64,000 nt of DNA from Rothia sp. P100 (GCF_023712425.1 NZ_JAMAYG010000002.1:451481-515480); one strand, 5' to 3'; positions 17,428-28,159 are shown, numbered from the stretch's first letter. Notes: a model not told the origin generated them from the sequence alone. A program made the numbers and translations.

Positions 17428-18315
17428 CTAATACACCACCGCTGCCAGAGCGCCTAAACCTGAGTGGGCAGAGAGCACCGGTGGAAGAGGCAGTAGCTCT
17501 GCATCTTCGGCTGGCTCACCCAGCGATCGCTGAAATCCCTGGGCTTGCAAGAGATTACCGCAGTAGTGGACGGCGACGACCCGACCGGTAGGTGCTGGAA
17601 CACCGGCGGCAAAACGATGAGAGCCCTTTGCCTGTTCAGCGCTGAAGTCTAGGGTAAGTTCGGTGAGCCGTTCAATAGCTTTTGGCGTGGTACGCGGCCT
17701 TTCTAAGTAGATCAGCTTACCGTCAAGTACCGTGGCAACTGGCCGTATCTGAAACATCTGTGCCACCATTGCCAGGGCGGGAGCAACGCGGCCGCCCCGT
17801 TTGATGGCGTCCAATGTTGGGATAAAGAAGAACAGTTTGACAGCGGCGCACAAGTCCTCTGCGACCTCTACGGCAGTCTCTAAATCATCGGTATTTTCAG
17901 TGAAACGGTAGAGGTTTATAACGACCTGGCCGAGTGCCATGGCTAGATTTTCAGAATCGATAACGGCCACCGGTAACTGAACCATATCAGCGGCAACTCG
18001 CGCCGCGTCGCAGGTGCCAGAGAGCGCCCCCGAGAGATGAATAGAAATGATACCCGCATACCCTTCGCTAGCAAGCCGTTCGTAAACTTCTATAAGTTCC
18101 CCCGGTGAAGCGCCTGAGGTGGTGACTTGTTCCCCCTGGACGTGGGCGGTGACGATAGCAGCATCAATCTCGGCGGAGCTCAGCCCCTCCAGCGGCTGCC
18201 CAGCAATGGAAACAGGTAAATCAACCTGGGCCAAGCCACCTGAGGCTGTGGCTTCGGCAAAGAAATCGGCAGGCAAGGCAGCCGAAGAGTCAGTCACGAT
18301 AGCTATAGAACGCAC
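17428..18315 (-). CDS. DegV family fatty-acid-binding protein
   Basis: DegV/FakB proteins bind a fatty acid and present it to the kinase FakA. The 295-residue product begins IAIVTDSSAALPADFF (the family signature). It has the TSGASPGELIEVYERL and SIHLSGALSGTCDAA segments and a C-terminal EDX-like domain. The GTG start has GGA close upstream. No fakA is in the window, so the lipid role is inferred from family alone. The gene lies between leuS and comEA, a conserved position. Confidence 0.9.
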   Translation of the reverse strand: MRSIAIVTDSSAALPADFFAEATASGGLAQVDLPVSIAGQPLEGLSSAEIDAAIVTAHVQGEQVTTSGASPGELIEVYERLASEGYAGIISIHLSGALSGTCDAARVAADMVQLPVAVIDSENLAMALGQVVINLYRFTENTDDLETAVEVAEDLCAAVKLFFFIPTLDAIKRGGRVAPALAMVAQMFQIRPVATVLDGKLIYLERPRTTPKAIERLTELTLDFSAEQAKGSHRFAAGVPAPTGRVVAVHYCGNLLQAQGFQRSLGEPAEDAELLPLPPVLSAHSGLGALAAVVY

Positions 18316-18350
18316 CGTTCCACTCTACCGCCTCCCGTGAATAGAGAAGA

Positions 18351-18381
18351 GGCAGACAAGGTCGTCATGACCTTGTCTGCC
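18351..18381 (-). terminator. Intrinsic terminator after leuS
   Basis: A 13-bp perfect stem (GGCAGACAAGGTC 18351-18363 with 18369-18381) encloses a 5-nt loop. It is followed on the minus strand by a pyrimidine-rich, T-containing stretch. It lies 22 nt past the leuS stop. Confidence 0.82.
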
Positions 18382-18402
18382 CTTCAGCTCAGAAATAAAA
18401 CC

Positions 18403-20898
18403 CTAAATAACGATGTTCACGAGTTTGGGTGCTCGAACGATGACCTTGCGAATCTCGGCGTCCCCAATGGAACGCTGAACTGTCTCGGATTCCAATGCTA
18501 GCTTCTCAAGATCAGCTTCAGAGATGTCCTTAGAAACTTCCAGGCGATCCTTTACCTTACCCTTGATTTGGACGATAGCTGTGACGGTATCGTCTACCAG
18601 CTGGGTCTCGTCTACCTCGGGCCAGCCTGCAGTCAGCACGGGGCTCTCGTGACCCAACAGGTGCCAGGTGTCCTCAGCGGTGTAGGGCGCGTAAAGGGAG
18701 AGCAGAATCGCGATAGCTTCAGCGGCTTCGCGGACGGCAGGGTCCCCAGCACCAGCACCGGAGTCAATGGTCTTGCGGGTGGCATTGACCAGCTCCATGG
18801 TCTTAGCAACCAGCACATTGAACTTGCCGGTTTCAGCCAACTTGGCAGCCTCAAACATGGTGCGGTGCACCAGCTTGTGCAGATCCTTATCACCTTCTGA
18901 GCCAACAACGCCAGGGGCGCTGGTAACGTCGTTGGCAACGCGCCATGCGCGGGCCAGGAACTTCTGTGAACCTGCCGGTGACACGTCTGCCCAGTCAACG
19001 TCGTCCTCAGGGGGCGAGGCAAAGACCATGACGGTTCGCACGGCGTCCACGCCGAACTTATCGAGCTGTTCACCCAGGTCAACGCCGTTACCCAGTGACT
19101 TGGACATAGCCTTGCCCTGGTTGAGCACCTGGCCCTGGTTCATGAGCGCCTTGAAGGGCTCAGAATGGTCAATTAGGCCAAGGTCACGGATAACCTTAGT
19201 AAAGAAACGGGCGTACAGCAGGTGTAGAATCGCGTGCTCAACACCGCCCACGTACATATCAACCTGGTTCCACTTCTTCATCTGCTCGGGGTCAAAGACG
19301 CCGGCATCAAAGTTGGGTGAAACATAGCGCATGAAGTACCAGGAGGAATCCACGAAGGTGTCCATTGTATCTGAATCGCGCTTAGCAGGCTTGCCACATT
19401 CGGGGCAAGCAACGGTGTTCCACGCCTCGGCTGCGGCCAGAGGTGACTGCCCCTTGGGAGCCAGGTCTTCACCGGAGAGGTTGTCGGGCAGACGAACAGG
19501 TAGCTGATCTTCTGGGACCAGAACTTCACCGTGCTCTTCACAGTGAATCACGGGGATGGGGCACCCCCAGAAACGCTGGCGGGAGAGCAACCAGTCACGC
19601 AGGCGGAAGTTGACTTTACCCTTCCCTGCGCCCTGCTCTTCCAGCAGCTCGATAACCTTGCGGGTAGCTTCTGAACGGTTCAGCCCGTTCAGGGGGCCAG
19701 AGTTAATGTGGTTGCCGTCGCCAGCTGTGGCCACGCCGCTTTCAGCGGGGTCTTCTTCACCGGTTTCAACGACGGTAATGACAGGGATATCAAATTTACG
19801 AGCGAAGTCCAGGTCGCGCTGGTCGTGGGCGGGCACAGCCATCAGGGCACCGGTCCCGTAGTCAGCCAAAGCATAATCGGATGCCCAGATGGGCAGCTTA
19901 TCCCCGGTCAGGGGGTTGATGGCGTAGCGACCCAAGAAGACACCGGTCTTCTCACGGTCTGATGCCTGACGATCAATGTCAGAGAGCACCTTGATGCTCT
20001 CGCGGTAGTTCTCCAGAGCCTCACGCTGCTCATCGATGACCAACTCGCTTGCCAAATCAGCATCTGCTGCCACGATGAAGAAGGTAGCACCAAAGAGGGT
20101 ATCCGGGCGGGTGGTGAAAACATCAACGGTAGATGCTTCCTTACCCTCAGTAGCCTCAACGGCAAAACTGACCTCGGCGCCCTCGGAGCGACCAATCCAA
20201 TTACGCTGCATAGCCAGCACACGCTCTGGCCAGTGACCCTCCAGACCCTTCATATCATCCAGCAGTTCCTGGGCGTAGTCAGTGATCTTGAAGTACCACT
20301 GGTTCAAAGACTTCTTAGTGACCTGGGTATGGCAGCGCTCGCACTCACCGTTGATGACCTGTTCGTTGGCCAGAACGGTCTGATCCTTGGGGCACCAGTT
20401 GACCTGGGAGTACTTACGGTAGGCTAAACCCTTCTTGTAGAACTGCTGGAAGAGCCACTGAGTCCAGCGGTAGTACTCGGGGTCAGAGGTGTGCAGGCGG
20501 CGTGACCAGTCAGCCATAATGCCGTAGCGCTTGAAAGAACCCGCCTGAGTCTCGATGTTCTTGTAGGTCCACTCTTTGGGGTGGGTATTGTTCTTGATAG
20601 CCGCGTTCTCTGCGGGTAGACCAAATGAATCCCAGCCAATGGGGTGCAGAACGTCGTAGCCCTTCTGCTTCCAGTACCGGGCAGTGACGTCCCCAATAGC
20701 GAAAGCCTCAGCGTGACCCATGTGAAGGTCGCCTGATGGGTAGGGGAACATATCCGCTACATAGCGTGTCTCTTTGCCCTCTTCATTGGTGGGTTCAAAG
20801 ACCTTAGTATCTTCCCAGTAGGGCTGCCACTTAGTTTCCATCGCGCGAAAATCCCAGGTATTTTCGGTCTGTTCGGTAGTTTCTATCTCAGCAGTCAC
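18403..20898 (-). CDS. leuS: Leucyl-tRNA synthetase
   Basis: LeuRS is a class Ia synthetase charging tRNA-Leu. The 831-residue product carries the HIGH-type motif HMGH within [14 protein letters not shown] and a CP1 editing domain with [13 protein letters not shown] zinc-like region has [18 protein letters not shown], and [10 protein letters not shown] is the KMSKS loop. The anticodon-binding and C-terminal domains are complete. The GTG start has AGGAAG four bases upstream. The gene is monocistronic and diverges from the hydrolase gene. Confidence 0.97.
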   Translation of the reverse strand: MTAEIETTEQTENTWDFRAMETKWQPYWEDTKVFEPTNEEGKETRYVADMFPYPSGDLHMGHAEAFAIGDVTARYWKQKGYDVLHPIGWDSFGLPAENAAIKNNTHPKEWTYKNIETQAGSFKRYGIMADWSRRLHTSDPEYYRWTQWLFQQFYKKGLAYRKYSQVNWCPKDQTVLANEQVINGECERCHTQVTKKSLNQWYFKITDYAQELLDDMKGLEGHWPERVLAMQRNWIGRSEGAEVSFAVEATEGKEASTVDVFTTRPDTLFGATFFIVAADADLASELVIDEQREALENYRESIKVLSDIDRQASDREKTGVFLGRYAINPLTGDKLPIWASDYALADYGTGALMAVPAHDQRDLDFARKFDIPVITVVETGEEDPAESGVATAGDGNHINSGPLNGLNRSEATRKVIELLEEQGAGKGKVNFRLRDWLLSRQRFWGCPIPVIHCEEHGEVLVPEDQLPVRLPDNLSGEDLAPKGQSPLAAAEAWNTVACPECGKPAKRDSDTMDTFVDSSWYFMRYVSPNFDAGVFDPEQMKKWNQVDMYVGGVEHAILHLLYARFFTKVIRDLGLIDHSEPFKALMNQGQVLNQGKAMSKSLGNGVDLGEQLDKFGVDAVRTVMVFASPPEDDVDWADVSPAGSQKFLARAWRVANDVTSAPGVVGSEGDKDLHKLVHRTMFEAAKLAETGKFNVLVAKTMELVNATRKTIDSGAGAGDPAVREAAEAIAILLSLYAPYTAEDTWHLLGHESPVLTAGWPEVDETQLVDDTVTAIVQIKGKVKDRLEVSKDISEADLEKLALESETVQRSIGDAEIRKVIVRAPKLVNIVI

Positions 20899-21080
20899 TT
20901 GACTTCCTGTCTGTACGTGTAGGTTGAGTTTTGAGTTTTGGGCGCACGAAAGGCGCCGGCGTCAAAACCTTTGGGTATAGTCTATCGGTTCTCCCCATTT
21001 TTCGCCGGAGCGACCAGTTTTTGGACGCCGCTGGGCGGGAGCGGGCAGCGGGGCCGCAACCGCAGCGGTAGAGTAAAGGG

Positions 21081-22001
21081 GTGAGTGAGAAAGCTAGAGT
21101 ATCGATGCCCCCTGCCAGCGTTTTTGAGCTACACCCTACCGTCACTTCCCATGGGAAGCTCCACGAAGCCACGGTGAACGGTTCACTCACCCGATGGTGG
21201 GAATACGGGGATAGCACCGCTGAAACCCTTGTCTTAATCCACGGTTTTAGGGGGGATCACCACGGGCTTGAGCTTCTAACACAGGGGCTGCTGGACTACC
21301 GCGTCCTCATCCCTGATTTGCCGGGTTTTGGTAGGTCTGAACCCATGCCGGTAGCAGAGCATAACGTGAGTACCTATGCCGCCTGGCTAGCGGAATTTCT
21401 GGGGCTAACGGGTCAAAACCCTATCCACCTGGTGGGTCACTCATTTGGGTCTATCGTCAGCTCCTATCTCACAGCTACCCGACCCCATCTGGTTCAGAGG
21501 CTGACACTCATTAATCCTATCTGTGAACCCGCCCTGGATGGCAACCAGAAACTGATGAGCCGGCTAGCTGAGATGTACTATACGGCCGGTGCGCTCCTGC
21601 CTGCCCCTCTTGGGTTCAGTTTGCTGAAATCCCACATCATCACCAGAATCAGTAGCGAATTCATGATGAAGAACAGCCATGCAGAACTAAGGAATTTCAT
21701 TAACGGTCAGCACGCAGCCTACTTTCGTGCTTTCTCTTCACGCGATGCTGTGCTTCAAGCCTACCGAGCTTCCATCTCATCAACCGCTGCGGACTTCACC
21801 CCCACAATCGATCTACCAGTACAGATGATCGTGGCGCAGGAAGATGATTTGGGGAGCATGGAGGGCCAGCGAGCTATGTTCGGCGCTCTTCAGCGGGGCC
21901 GTTTAGATGTAATTCCCGAGGTAGGGCACCTCATCCACTACGAAACTCCTCTCCGCGCTGCTGCTCTCATTGCTGATTTCCACCAGGAGCCCATCCGATG
22001 A
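21081..22001 (+). CDS. Alpha/beta hydrolase
   Basis: The 306-residue protein is an alpha/beta hydrolase. It has LIHGFRGDHHG (oxyanion region), LVGHSFGSIVSS (nucleophile elbow with Ser), the acid in VAQEDDLGSM, and His in PEVGHLIHYE. There is no signal peptide. The substrate is unknown. The GTG at 21081 has AAAGGGG directly abutting it, which is awkward. The in-frame ATG at 21105 with GAG five bases upstream is a fair alternative. Its stop overlaps the next ATG by four bases, so it is coupled to a glycosyltransferase and may act in envelope glycan or lipid metabolism. Confidence 0.82.
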   Translation: MSEKARVSMPPASVFELHPTVTSHGKLHEATVNGSLTRWWEYGDSTAETLVLIHGFRGDHHGLELLTQGLLDYRVLIPDLPGFGRSEPMPVAEHNVSTYAAWLAEFLGLTGQNPIHLVGHSFGSIVSSYLTATRPHLVQRLTLINPICEPALDGNQKLMSRLAEMYYTAGALLPAPLGFSLLKSHIITRISSEFMMKNSHAELRNFINGQHAAYFRAFSSRDAVLQAYRASISSTAADFTPTIDLPVQMIVAQEDDLGSMEGQRAMFGALQRGRLDVIPEVGHLIHYETPLRAAALIADFHQEPIR

Positions 22002-23098
22002 AACTGATGATCGACGCCCGCTACACCCGCATCGGCATACACGACGGTATCAGCCGCTACACGGCGTCCTTACTCACAGCGCTCAAAGACCTGCAGGACG
22101 CTGGTCACCCCGCAGTACCGGAGGACCTGCAGCTGGCTATGGTGATTAGTGATGAGCGGCAGTTAGAGATGCTTCCCGAACTTCCTCACGTAAAGATTTG
22201 CTCACCCACTTCACCTTTGGAACCCACGGCTGCTCTTCAAATCAACCCTTATCGGCCAGAGGTGGTCTTCTCACCCATGCAGACCCTGGGGCTCGGGGGC
22301 TGGGGGCGGAAGTTCAAGTTGATACTCACCCTTCACGATCTTATTTACTACGCCCACCCTGATCCGCCGGGCTTCCTCCCTGCTCCCGTGCGTGCGGGCT
22401 GGCGAGTCTTTCACACCACCTACGCTCCGCAGCGATTTTTGCTTAACAGGGCCGACGCCGTGGTGACGGTGTCTGAGACTACCGCGGGTCTGATGAGGCA
22501 ACACAGCCTCACGAGCAAGCCCGTTCACGTGGTGCCTAACGCCCCCCAGGACAGGATAAAGAGTCAAGACCAAGCGCTGAGCCTACTTCCGCAGCGCACC
22601 AAAGATCTAATCTACATGGGATCTTTTATGCCCTATAAAAACGTAGAGACACTAATAGCGGCGATGGGCTCCCTACCGGACTACACTCTGCACCTGCTCT
22701 CCAGAATTTCTCCTGCTCGACAGCGCGAACTAGAGCCAAAAGCTGGGCCCAACATTGTATTTCACAACGGTGTCGATGAAGAGACCTATACAGCCTTGCT
22801 GGGCACAGCCGCTGCTCTGCTGACCGCTTCAAAAGATGAAGGGTACGGTCTGCCGGTGGTAGAGGCGCAGTCGGCAGGGTGCCCCGTGGTGCTCAGCGAT
22901 ATTCCTATCTTTAGGGAAATCGCCCCCTCGGCGTTCTTTGCTAACGCTAACTTCCCCAGCGAATTTGCACGTGCAGTACGAGATCTTGAAGATCCGCAGG
23001 CAGCGAAATATCGAGTTGAAGGTGGGCTAGCTGATGCTGCACGTTATAGCTGGAACACCTCAGCTATTAAACTCCTCAACCTTCTGGGTGAGCTTTAG
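21998..23098 (+). CDS. Family 4 glycosyltransferase (GT-B fold)
   Basis: The 366-residue protein has the GT-B/GT4 layout: N-terminal DARYTRIGIHDGISRYTASL, then YMGSFMPYKNVETLIAAM at the start of the nucleotide-binding half. The EX7E signature lies in DEGYGLPVVEAQSAGCPVV. It transfers a nucleotide-sugar-derived hexose to an unknown acceptor, probably for cell-surface glycan. The ATG overlaps the hydrolase stop (ATGA), and AGGAG lies eight bases upstream. The stop overlaps the convergent priA stop by four bases, which leaves no room for a terminator. Confidence 0.87.
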   Translation: MKLMIDARYTRIGIHDGISRYTASLLTALKDLQDAGHPAVPEDLQLAMVISDERQLEMLPELPHVKICSPTSPLEPTAALQINPYRPEVVFSPMQTLGLGGWGRKFKLILTLHDLIYYAHPDPPGFLPAPVRAGWRVFHTTYAPQRFLLNRADAVVTVSETTAGLMRQHSLTSKPVHVVPNAPQDRIKSQDQALSLLPQRTKDLIYMGSFMPYKNVETLIAAMGSLPDYTLHLLSRISPARQRELEPKAGPNIVFHNGVDEETYTALLGTAAALLTASKDEGYGLPVVEAQSAGCPVVLSDIPIFREIAPSAFFANANFPSEFARAVRDLEDPQAAKYRVEGGLADAARYSWNTSAIKLLNLLGEL

Positions 23099-25260
23099 AG
23101 AATATCCAAACCATCGCAGCGCACCTGTACCGGTTCACTTTTTTTGAGCGCTGAGAGGGAGGCCTTGACAGCTCGCAGATGACGGGTGAAATCGTGCCCA
23201 CGGGCATAAGTAAAGAAGAGAATAGCTCGGTAGATTTCACCGTCTATATCCGGCTCAAGATAGTCACCAGGCTCCTGCAGGGGCACCGGCCCGCTGACCC
23301 GAACGTCCTCAGGGATTTCAAGAGAGGCCAGGAAAGTCTCGATACCCTTCTCGCTACCGGTAACAGCCGCAGTACGGACGGCCGGCGGCAAGCCAATATC
23401 GTGCCGTTCATCAATCTCCCACAGGGCGTAGCCCATCGGGTCCCACCTCACCAGCGCCTCAAGCACGGGTGAAGGGCTGGCAGTTGTCACTACACGGCCA
23501 CCAACAGCAAAAGACCGCACCAGAGCTGCAGCGTTAAACCAGCGGCGCAAGGCAGTTTCTGGAGCACGAAGAGAATCAGCCTGCATCATTCGATCAGCAT
23601 CCAGCAGCAGAGCGGCTGAATACCCTCCTTCTGCAACTGGCTCTCCCCCGGGGGTAGCAATCACCAAAGCAGGTTCAGGGCCAATGGAAGATCTAATATT
23701 CTCCCCACTAGAACTAATGACCGGCACATCAGGGAAAGCGCGGCCCAGTTCCTCAGCGGTACGAAGCGCTCCCACCGCACCTGAGCGCCATCTGCGTTCG
23801 CCACAGTCCGTGCAGGCCCAGTTTTGAGCTATGCGCCCGCACCACCCGCATTGGGGCAGTGCTTGACCATAAGCCAGTGAAAGGGGGCCACGGCAGTCGC
23901 GGCACCGCGCCGGCATGTGGCAGCGCTGGCAGCTGAGGCTAGGTATGTAGCCCGCGCGCGCAACCTGAACCAGCACCGGCCCCTGCTTTAGAGCGTCCTG
24001 GGCCACGGCAAAAGCTTGGTGCGGAATCCGAGCTATAGCAGCCAGGGGGTCCCTGGCCAGCTGGTAGTCATCGCCCGTTGGCAGCACCCGTGGAGTGAAA
24101 GAACGGATGACCGCGCGATCAGCTGACAGTAAGCTAGCCCAACGGCTCCGTACGAGTCGTGCAGCCTCGCTACTGACGGCATACCCCATGAAAAGAGCCG
24201 CAGAATCCGTCAGCGTAGCACGCAAAAGAAGGACGTCACGGGCATGACAGTAGGGCGCGCGCTGTTCAATCAGTGAAGAGTCCCCATCATCCCAACAGGC
24301 AACAAAACCAAGATTTTTTATAGGGGCATAGGCTGCTGAGCGCGTTCCAATAACGATGTCTGCTAGCCCCTGCTTGGCACGCAGAAAACTTTCATAGCGC
24401 GGGGTGGGGGCATCATTGGCTGTCAGCCGGGTGTAGCGCTCAGGCGGGGTAAGCTGAGCAAGCGCTGTTTCAAGACGCTCCAAACTTTTGAGATCAGGGA
24501 CAACACCCAGCGCTCCCCTGCCGTGAGCCGCAGCTTGCACAAGGCTCACGGCCATGAGGTCTTCCCAGCCGTGTTCCGGGTGTGAAGGCAGCACGCTCAT
24601 CACGGCGCGAGCCGCGGCCCCAGCAGCAACATCATCGCAAAATTCTGTGCCCTGGGTGTAGTCTTCAAAGGCCGAAATATCCGGTGCCTGAAGAGGCTCT
24701 GGCTCTGCTTCTAAGACCTCATCGGTCATGGCTTTTGCTACCCGGCCTGGCTCTGGCTTTCCCTCTGCATCCTTACTCTCAGATGAACTGACAGACGACG
24801 CCGGCGCTAGGTACTGCTGCTCAACACTGGCGACTCGGGGCGGTACAGCTAGGCGCAGGACGTCGGGCACAAGGCCGGCATAACGATCAGCAAGAGCATC
24901 GGCCAGCTCAAAGATTTCAGCATCCACCACAGGCAGTGGAGAAACAATCTTATGCAGGGGCACAAGCCTGGTCGGTGAATCGGACCGGGCTACGCGCTCG
25001 CGAAGCCAGCCAGTCACCTCCCTGCCACCAAATTTGACCCTCACCCTCACCCCCGGCTGAGCCTCGGCATCAAGCGCGGCAGGTACAGCGTAGTCAAAGA
25101 GCCGATCAAGATGGGGCACATGGGTATCAATATGAACCCGCGCAACGGGCAGGCTAACGGCGCTATCTTCTGCTTCGGTTGAACCTGTCTGAGAAGGCAA
25201 AGAAACACCGAACCCCTGCAACAGGTCTGGTTGCAGGGGTTCGGTGTTAAAGCTGGTCAT
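23095..25260 (-). CDS. priA: Primosomal protein N' (PriA-like), helicase motifs degenerate
   Basis: PriA restarts collapsed replication forks. The 721-residue product has the N-terminal 3'-end-binding domain (ARVHIDTHVPHLDRLFDYAVP) and the zinc-binding cysteines (CQRCHMPARCRDC, CGWCGR, CTDCGER). The P-loop expected after VMSVLPSH reads PEHGWEDL, with no GKT, and the DEAH position reads WDDGDSSL. ATP hydrolysis is therefore unlikely, as known for actinobacterial PriA homologues. The ATG at 25260 has no clear ribosome binding site. It follows metK by 12 nt, so reinitiation is likely. Confidence 0.88.
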   Translation of the reverse strand: MTSFNTEPLQPDLLQGFGVSLPSQTGSTEAEDSAVSLPVARVHIDTHVPHLDRLFDYAVPAALDAEAQPGVRVRVKFGGREVTGWLRERVARSDSPTRLVPLHKIVSPLPVVDAEIFELADALADRYAGLVPDVLRLAVPPRVASVEQQYLAPASSVSSSESKDAEGKPEPGRVAKAMTDEVLEAEPEPLQAPDISAFEDYTQGTEFCDDVAAGAAARAVMSVLPSHPEHGWEDLMAVSLVQAAAHGRGALGVVPDLKSLERLETALAQLTPPERYTRLTANDAPTPRYESFLRAKQGLADIVIGTRSAAYAPIKNLGFVACWDDGDSSLIEQRAPYCHARDVLLLRATLTDSAALFMGYAVSSEAARLVRSRWASLLSADRAVIRSFTPRVLPTGDDYQLARDPLAAIARIPHQAFAVAQDALKQGPVLVQVARAGYIPSLSCQRCHMPARCRDCRGPLSLAYGQALPQCGWCGRIAQNWACTDCGERRWRSGAVGALRTAEELGRAFPDVPVISSSGENIRSSIGPEPALVIATPGGEPVAEGGYSAALLLDADRMMQADSLRAPETALRRWFNAAALVRSFAVGGRVVTTASPSPVLEALVRWDPMGYALWEIDERHDIGLPPAVRTAAVTGSEKGIETFLASLEIPEDVRVSGPVPLQEPGDYLEPDIDGEIYRAILFFTYARGHDFTRHLRAVKASLSALKKSEPVQVRCDGLDIL

Positions 25261-25272
25261 GTGGCTAGTTTA

Positions 25273-26478
25273 CTATAGGCCAACAGCGGCTTTCAGCTCG
25301 GCTACACGGTTGGTACGTTCCCAGGTGAAGTCAGCTCCCTCACGGCCAAAGTGGCCGTTAGCCGCAGTCTTCTTGTAGATAGGGCGGCGCAGCTCAAGAT
25401 CACGAATGATGGCCAGCGGGCGCAGGTCAAAAACTTCACGAATTGCCGCCTCAATCTTGTAGACAGCAACCTTCTCTGTTCCAAAGGTCTCAACATAAAT
25501 ACCAACGGGAGTAGCCTGGCCGATGGCGTAGGCAACCTGAACCTCTGCACGGTCTGCTAGACCGGCTGCCACAATGTTCTTGGCTACCCATCGCATAGCG
25601 TAAGCAGCCGACCGGTCTACCTTTGAGGGGTCCTTACCGGAGAAAGCACCACCACCATGACGAGACATGCCCCCATAGGTATCAACAATAATCTTGCGGC
25701 CGGTCAGGCCAGCGTCACCCACGGGGCCGCCCTGAACAAAACGGCCAGCAGGGTTAATAATGACTTTGGCAGCGCTAGCGTCAAAATTGAAGTTATCGAG
25801 GACGGGCTCAATCACGTGCTCACGGACGTCAGCAGCCAGCCGGTCCAGATCGTAATCGGCAGTATGCTGGGTTGAAACTACCACTGTATCAATGGTGACG
25901 GGGATGAAATCTTCGTTGTACCCCATAGTTACCTGAGTTTTACCGTCAGGGCGCAGGTCGGGCAGAGTGCCGTCCTTACGCACCTTGGTGAGCTGCTCAG
26001 CAAGACGGTGCGCCACAAAGATGGGAGCAGGCATCAAAGCCTTGGTCTCGTTAGTTGCATACCCGAACATGATGCCCTGGTCGCCGGCGCCCTGCTTATC
26101 AAGCTCATCTACTGCTGTGCCCTGGCGTTCTTCGAGAGAGGTATAGACGCCTGCGTTGATATCACCGGACTGTTCACCGATAGAAACGGAAACACCGCAG
26201 AACTCCCCATCGAAACCGTGGGTTGAGGAGTTGTAGCCAATATCCAGGATAGTTCTGCGCACGATGCTGGGGATATCCACGTATCCGTTGGTGGTTACCT
26301 CACCGGCAACGTGTACCTGCCCGGTAGTGACCAAGGTTTCAACAGCAACGTTAGAGCGGGGGTCAGTCTCAAGCAGAGCGTCGAGGATGGCATCAGAAAT
26401 CTGATCACAGATTTTGTCAGGGTGACCTTCGGTCACGGACTCACTGGTAAAAAGGCGAAGATGGTTATTTTCAGTCAC
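25273..26478 (-). CDS. metK: S-adenosylmethionine synthetase
   Basis: MetK makes SAM from methionine and ATP. The 401-residue product has [16 protein letters not shown] at the start, the [16 protein letters not shown] motif and the [20 protein letters not shown]-loop-like segment, and it is full length. The GTG start has only a weak AGAA upstream. It lies in rpoZ-coaBC-metK-priA, with 43 nt after coaBC. That gap is too short for a SAM riboswitch, and none is visible. Confidence 0.97.
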   Translation of the reverse strand: MTENNHLRLFTSESVTEGHPDKICDQISDAILDALLETDPRSNVAVETLVTTGQVHVAGEVTTNGYVDIPSIVRRTILDIGYNSSTHGFDGEFCGVSVSIGEQSGDINAGVYTSLEERQGTAVDELDKQGAGDQGIMFGYATNETKALMPAPIFVAHRLAEQLTKVRKDGTLPDLRPDGKTQVTMGYNEDFIPVTIDTVVVSTQHTADYDLDRLAADVREHVIEPVLDNFNFDASAAKVIINPAGRFVQGGPVGDAGLTGRKIIVDTYGGMSRHGGGAFSGKDPSKVDRSAAYAMRWVAKNIVAAGLADRAEVQVAYAIGQATPVGIYVETFGTEKVAVYKIEAAIREVFDLRPLAIIRDLELRRPIYKKTAANGHFGREGADFTWERTNRVAELKAAVGL

Positions 26479-26521
26479 GGTTCTACTGTACTTCTCTTGG
26501 TCTAACTGGAGGTAAAGATGA

Positions 26522-27763
26522 TCAATTATTGAGGTGTTGCGCTACATGACGCAGGAGGTCTTCAGAAACTTCATATTTTGTTCCTTGAGTCACCAAGGGC
26601 TCAACCTCATTGGCAGAAAGGATGGTCAGAGTATTGACCTCAGTCCCAAAACCCTGGGTGGCGCTCACGGTATTAACCGCTAGATAGTCGCACCCCTTAC
26701 GGGCTAACTTTGCACGTCCGTAGTCCAACGGACTAGCACTCTCATCACCGGTTTCAGCTGCAAAGCCAACGATAAGCTGAGGGCCAGCCTCTCTGTTAGC
26801 TGACCGATGTTCCACGAGCTCTCGCAGAATATCCGGGTTACGCACCAGATGTATGACGGGGTCCTGCCCCGGATCATCGGTCTTCTTAATCTTGAAGTCA
26901 GCGTAGTCAGCCGGTCGGAAATCCGCCACAGCAGCAGCCATAATCACAACATCGGCCCCTTGTGCGGCTACTAAAGTAGCCTCACGTAGCTCTCTTGCGC
27001 TAGACACACGGGTTACGGTATCGAGACCGGTCGGAAGCTCCACTTCCACATGTGCCGCGATGAGGTGCACACTGGCTCCTAGCTGCTTCGCTGCACTCGC
27101 CAGGGCGAAACCCTGTTTACCTGAGGAACGGTTACCCAAAAAACGGACCGGGTCTAAATCCTCACGCGTGCCTCCGGCGGTAACTAGCACGCGGCGTCCT
27201 GACAAGGGCACATCAGCCGGGGCCGCTTCATCCACGTCCCACCCTAAAATTGCTTGTGCCTGCGCGAAAATATCGTCGGGCTCTGGCAAGCGACCGATGC
27301 CGGAATCAGGCCCCGTCAGGCGCCCAACGGCTGGTTCAATAATGTGATAACCAAAACCGCGCAGAGTCTTAACATTAGACCTGGTAGCTGGGTGCTCCCA
27401 CATTTGAGTATGCATCGCTGGGGCCAGAATCACCGGAGCATAGGTGGTGAGAACGGTTGCCGAGAGTAGGTCGTCAGCTCGACCGCTGGCTAAGCGTGCC
27501 ATCAAATCTGCCGTTGCCGGCGCAATGACAACAGCATCGGCTCTCTCTGCCTGGCGCACATGATTGACCTCGGGCACCCGGTCAAAAACATCAACCGACA
27601 CAGGGTTACCGCTAAGAGCTTCAAGAGTGGGCCGGCCAATGAACTTAAGAGCCGCTTCGGTAGGAATAGCTACTACCTCGTGGCCAGCTTTAGAAAAAAG
27701 ACGCAGGAGCATCGCTGCTTTATAAGCAGCGATGCCCCCGCCAATGCCGATAATGACGCGCAT
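26522..27763 (-). CDS. coaBC: Bifunctional phosphopantothenoylcysteine decarboxylase/synthetase
   Basis: CoaBC makes 4'-phosphopantetheine for CoA in two steps. The N-terminal flavodoxin-like CoaC half (about 1-180) has [10 protein letters not shown] and [15 protein letters not shown]. The C-terminal CoaB half begins [21 protein letters not shown]. The lid segment reads [17 protein letters not shown], lacking the cysteine found there in E. coli (ACGxxGxGRxxEP); as far as I recall this is common in actinobacteria. The gene starts 12 nt after rpoZ. Confidence 0.95.
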   Translation of the reverse strand: MRVIIGIGGGIAAYKAAMLLRLFSKAGHEVVAIPTEAALKFIGRPTLEALSGNPVSVDVFDRVPEVNHVRQAERADAVVIAPATADLMARLASGRADDLLSATVLTTYAPVILAPAMHTQMWEHPATRSNVKTLRGFGYHIIEPAVGRLTGPDSGIGRLPEPDDIFAQAQAILGWDVDEAAPADVPLSGRRVLVTAGGTREDLDPVRFLGNRSSGKQGFALASAAKQLGASVHLIAAHVEVELPTGLDTVTRVSSARELREATLVAAQGADVVIMAAAVADFRPADYADFKIKKTDDPGQDPVIHLVRNPDILRELVEHRSANREAGPQLIVGFAAETGDESASPLDYGRAKLARKGCDYLAVNTVSATQGFGTEVNTLTILSANEVEPLVTQGTKYEVSEDLLRHVAQHLNN

Positions 27764-27775
27764 TGTTTTTAGAAA

Positions 27776-28159
27776 CTATGCCTGTTCGGCGTCTTCAGCA
27801 TCGACGTATTCCACGAAGGGCTCGTCGATGTAGAAATCTGCACCCAGGAAAGCGCTGGGTTCGTCGTCGTGAATCAGGGTGCCGTTTTCATCAAACTTGC
27901 CATCGGGCACGTGGCGAGCTTCAACCAGATCTTCATTAATTTCACGCATAGCCACAGATAGTGACTTCTCGTTGGGCTCTGAATCAACCAGGGGACCTAC
28001 GTGATCGTAGAGGTTCTCGTGCAGCTGTGAGTAGTAAGCGTTGATCTGACGGGCACGGCGAGCACCGAAAATCACCAGACCATACTTAGACTCAGCCTTC
28101 TTAATCAGAGCGTCTGCGCTGGGGTTGATGATACCTTGATCGTTGTGTGCGTTAGCCAC
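27776..28159 (-). CDS. rpoZ: RNA polymerase omega subunit with a long acidic C-terminal tail
   Basis: Omega assists beta' folding and RNA polymerase assembly and contributes to ppGpp sensing. The conserved core (GIINPSADALIKKAESKYGL, then RRARQINAYY, then NEKSLSVAMREINED) covers about residues 8-82. The next ~45 residues are an acidic extension rich in Asp and Glu that I do not recognise from standard omega. The total of 127 is longer than usual. The GTG at 28159 is supported by GGAG six bases upstream. An in-frame ATG at 28171 lacks a site. Confidence 0.92.
   Translation of the reverse strand: MANAHNDQGIINPSADALIKKAESKYGLVIFGARRARQINAYYSQLHENLYDHVGPLVDSEPNEKSLSVAMREINEDLVEARHVPDGKFDENGTLIHDDEPSAFLGADFYIDEPFVEYVDAEDAEQA

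Noticed and set aside
20899..21080. T-box leader of leuS
   Set aside because: I looked for the conserved T-box loop and antiterminator and found neither; only weak promoter-like elements.
26479..26521. SAM riboswitch before metK
   Set aside because: Only 43 nt separate coaBC from metK, too short for any known SAM aptamer.
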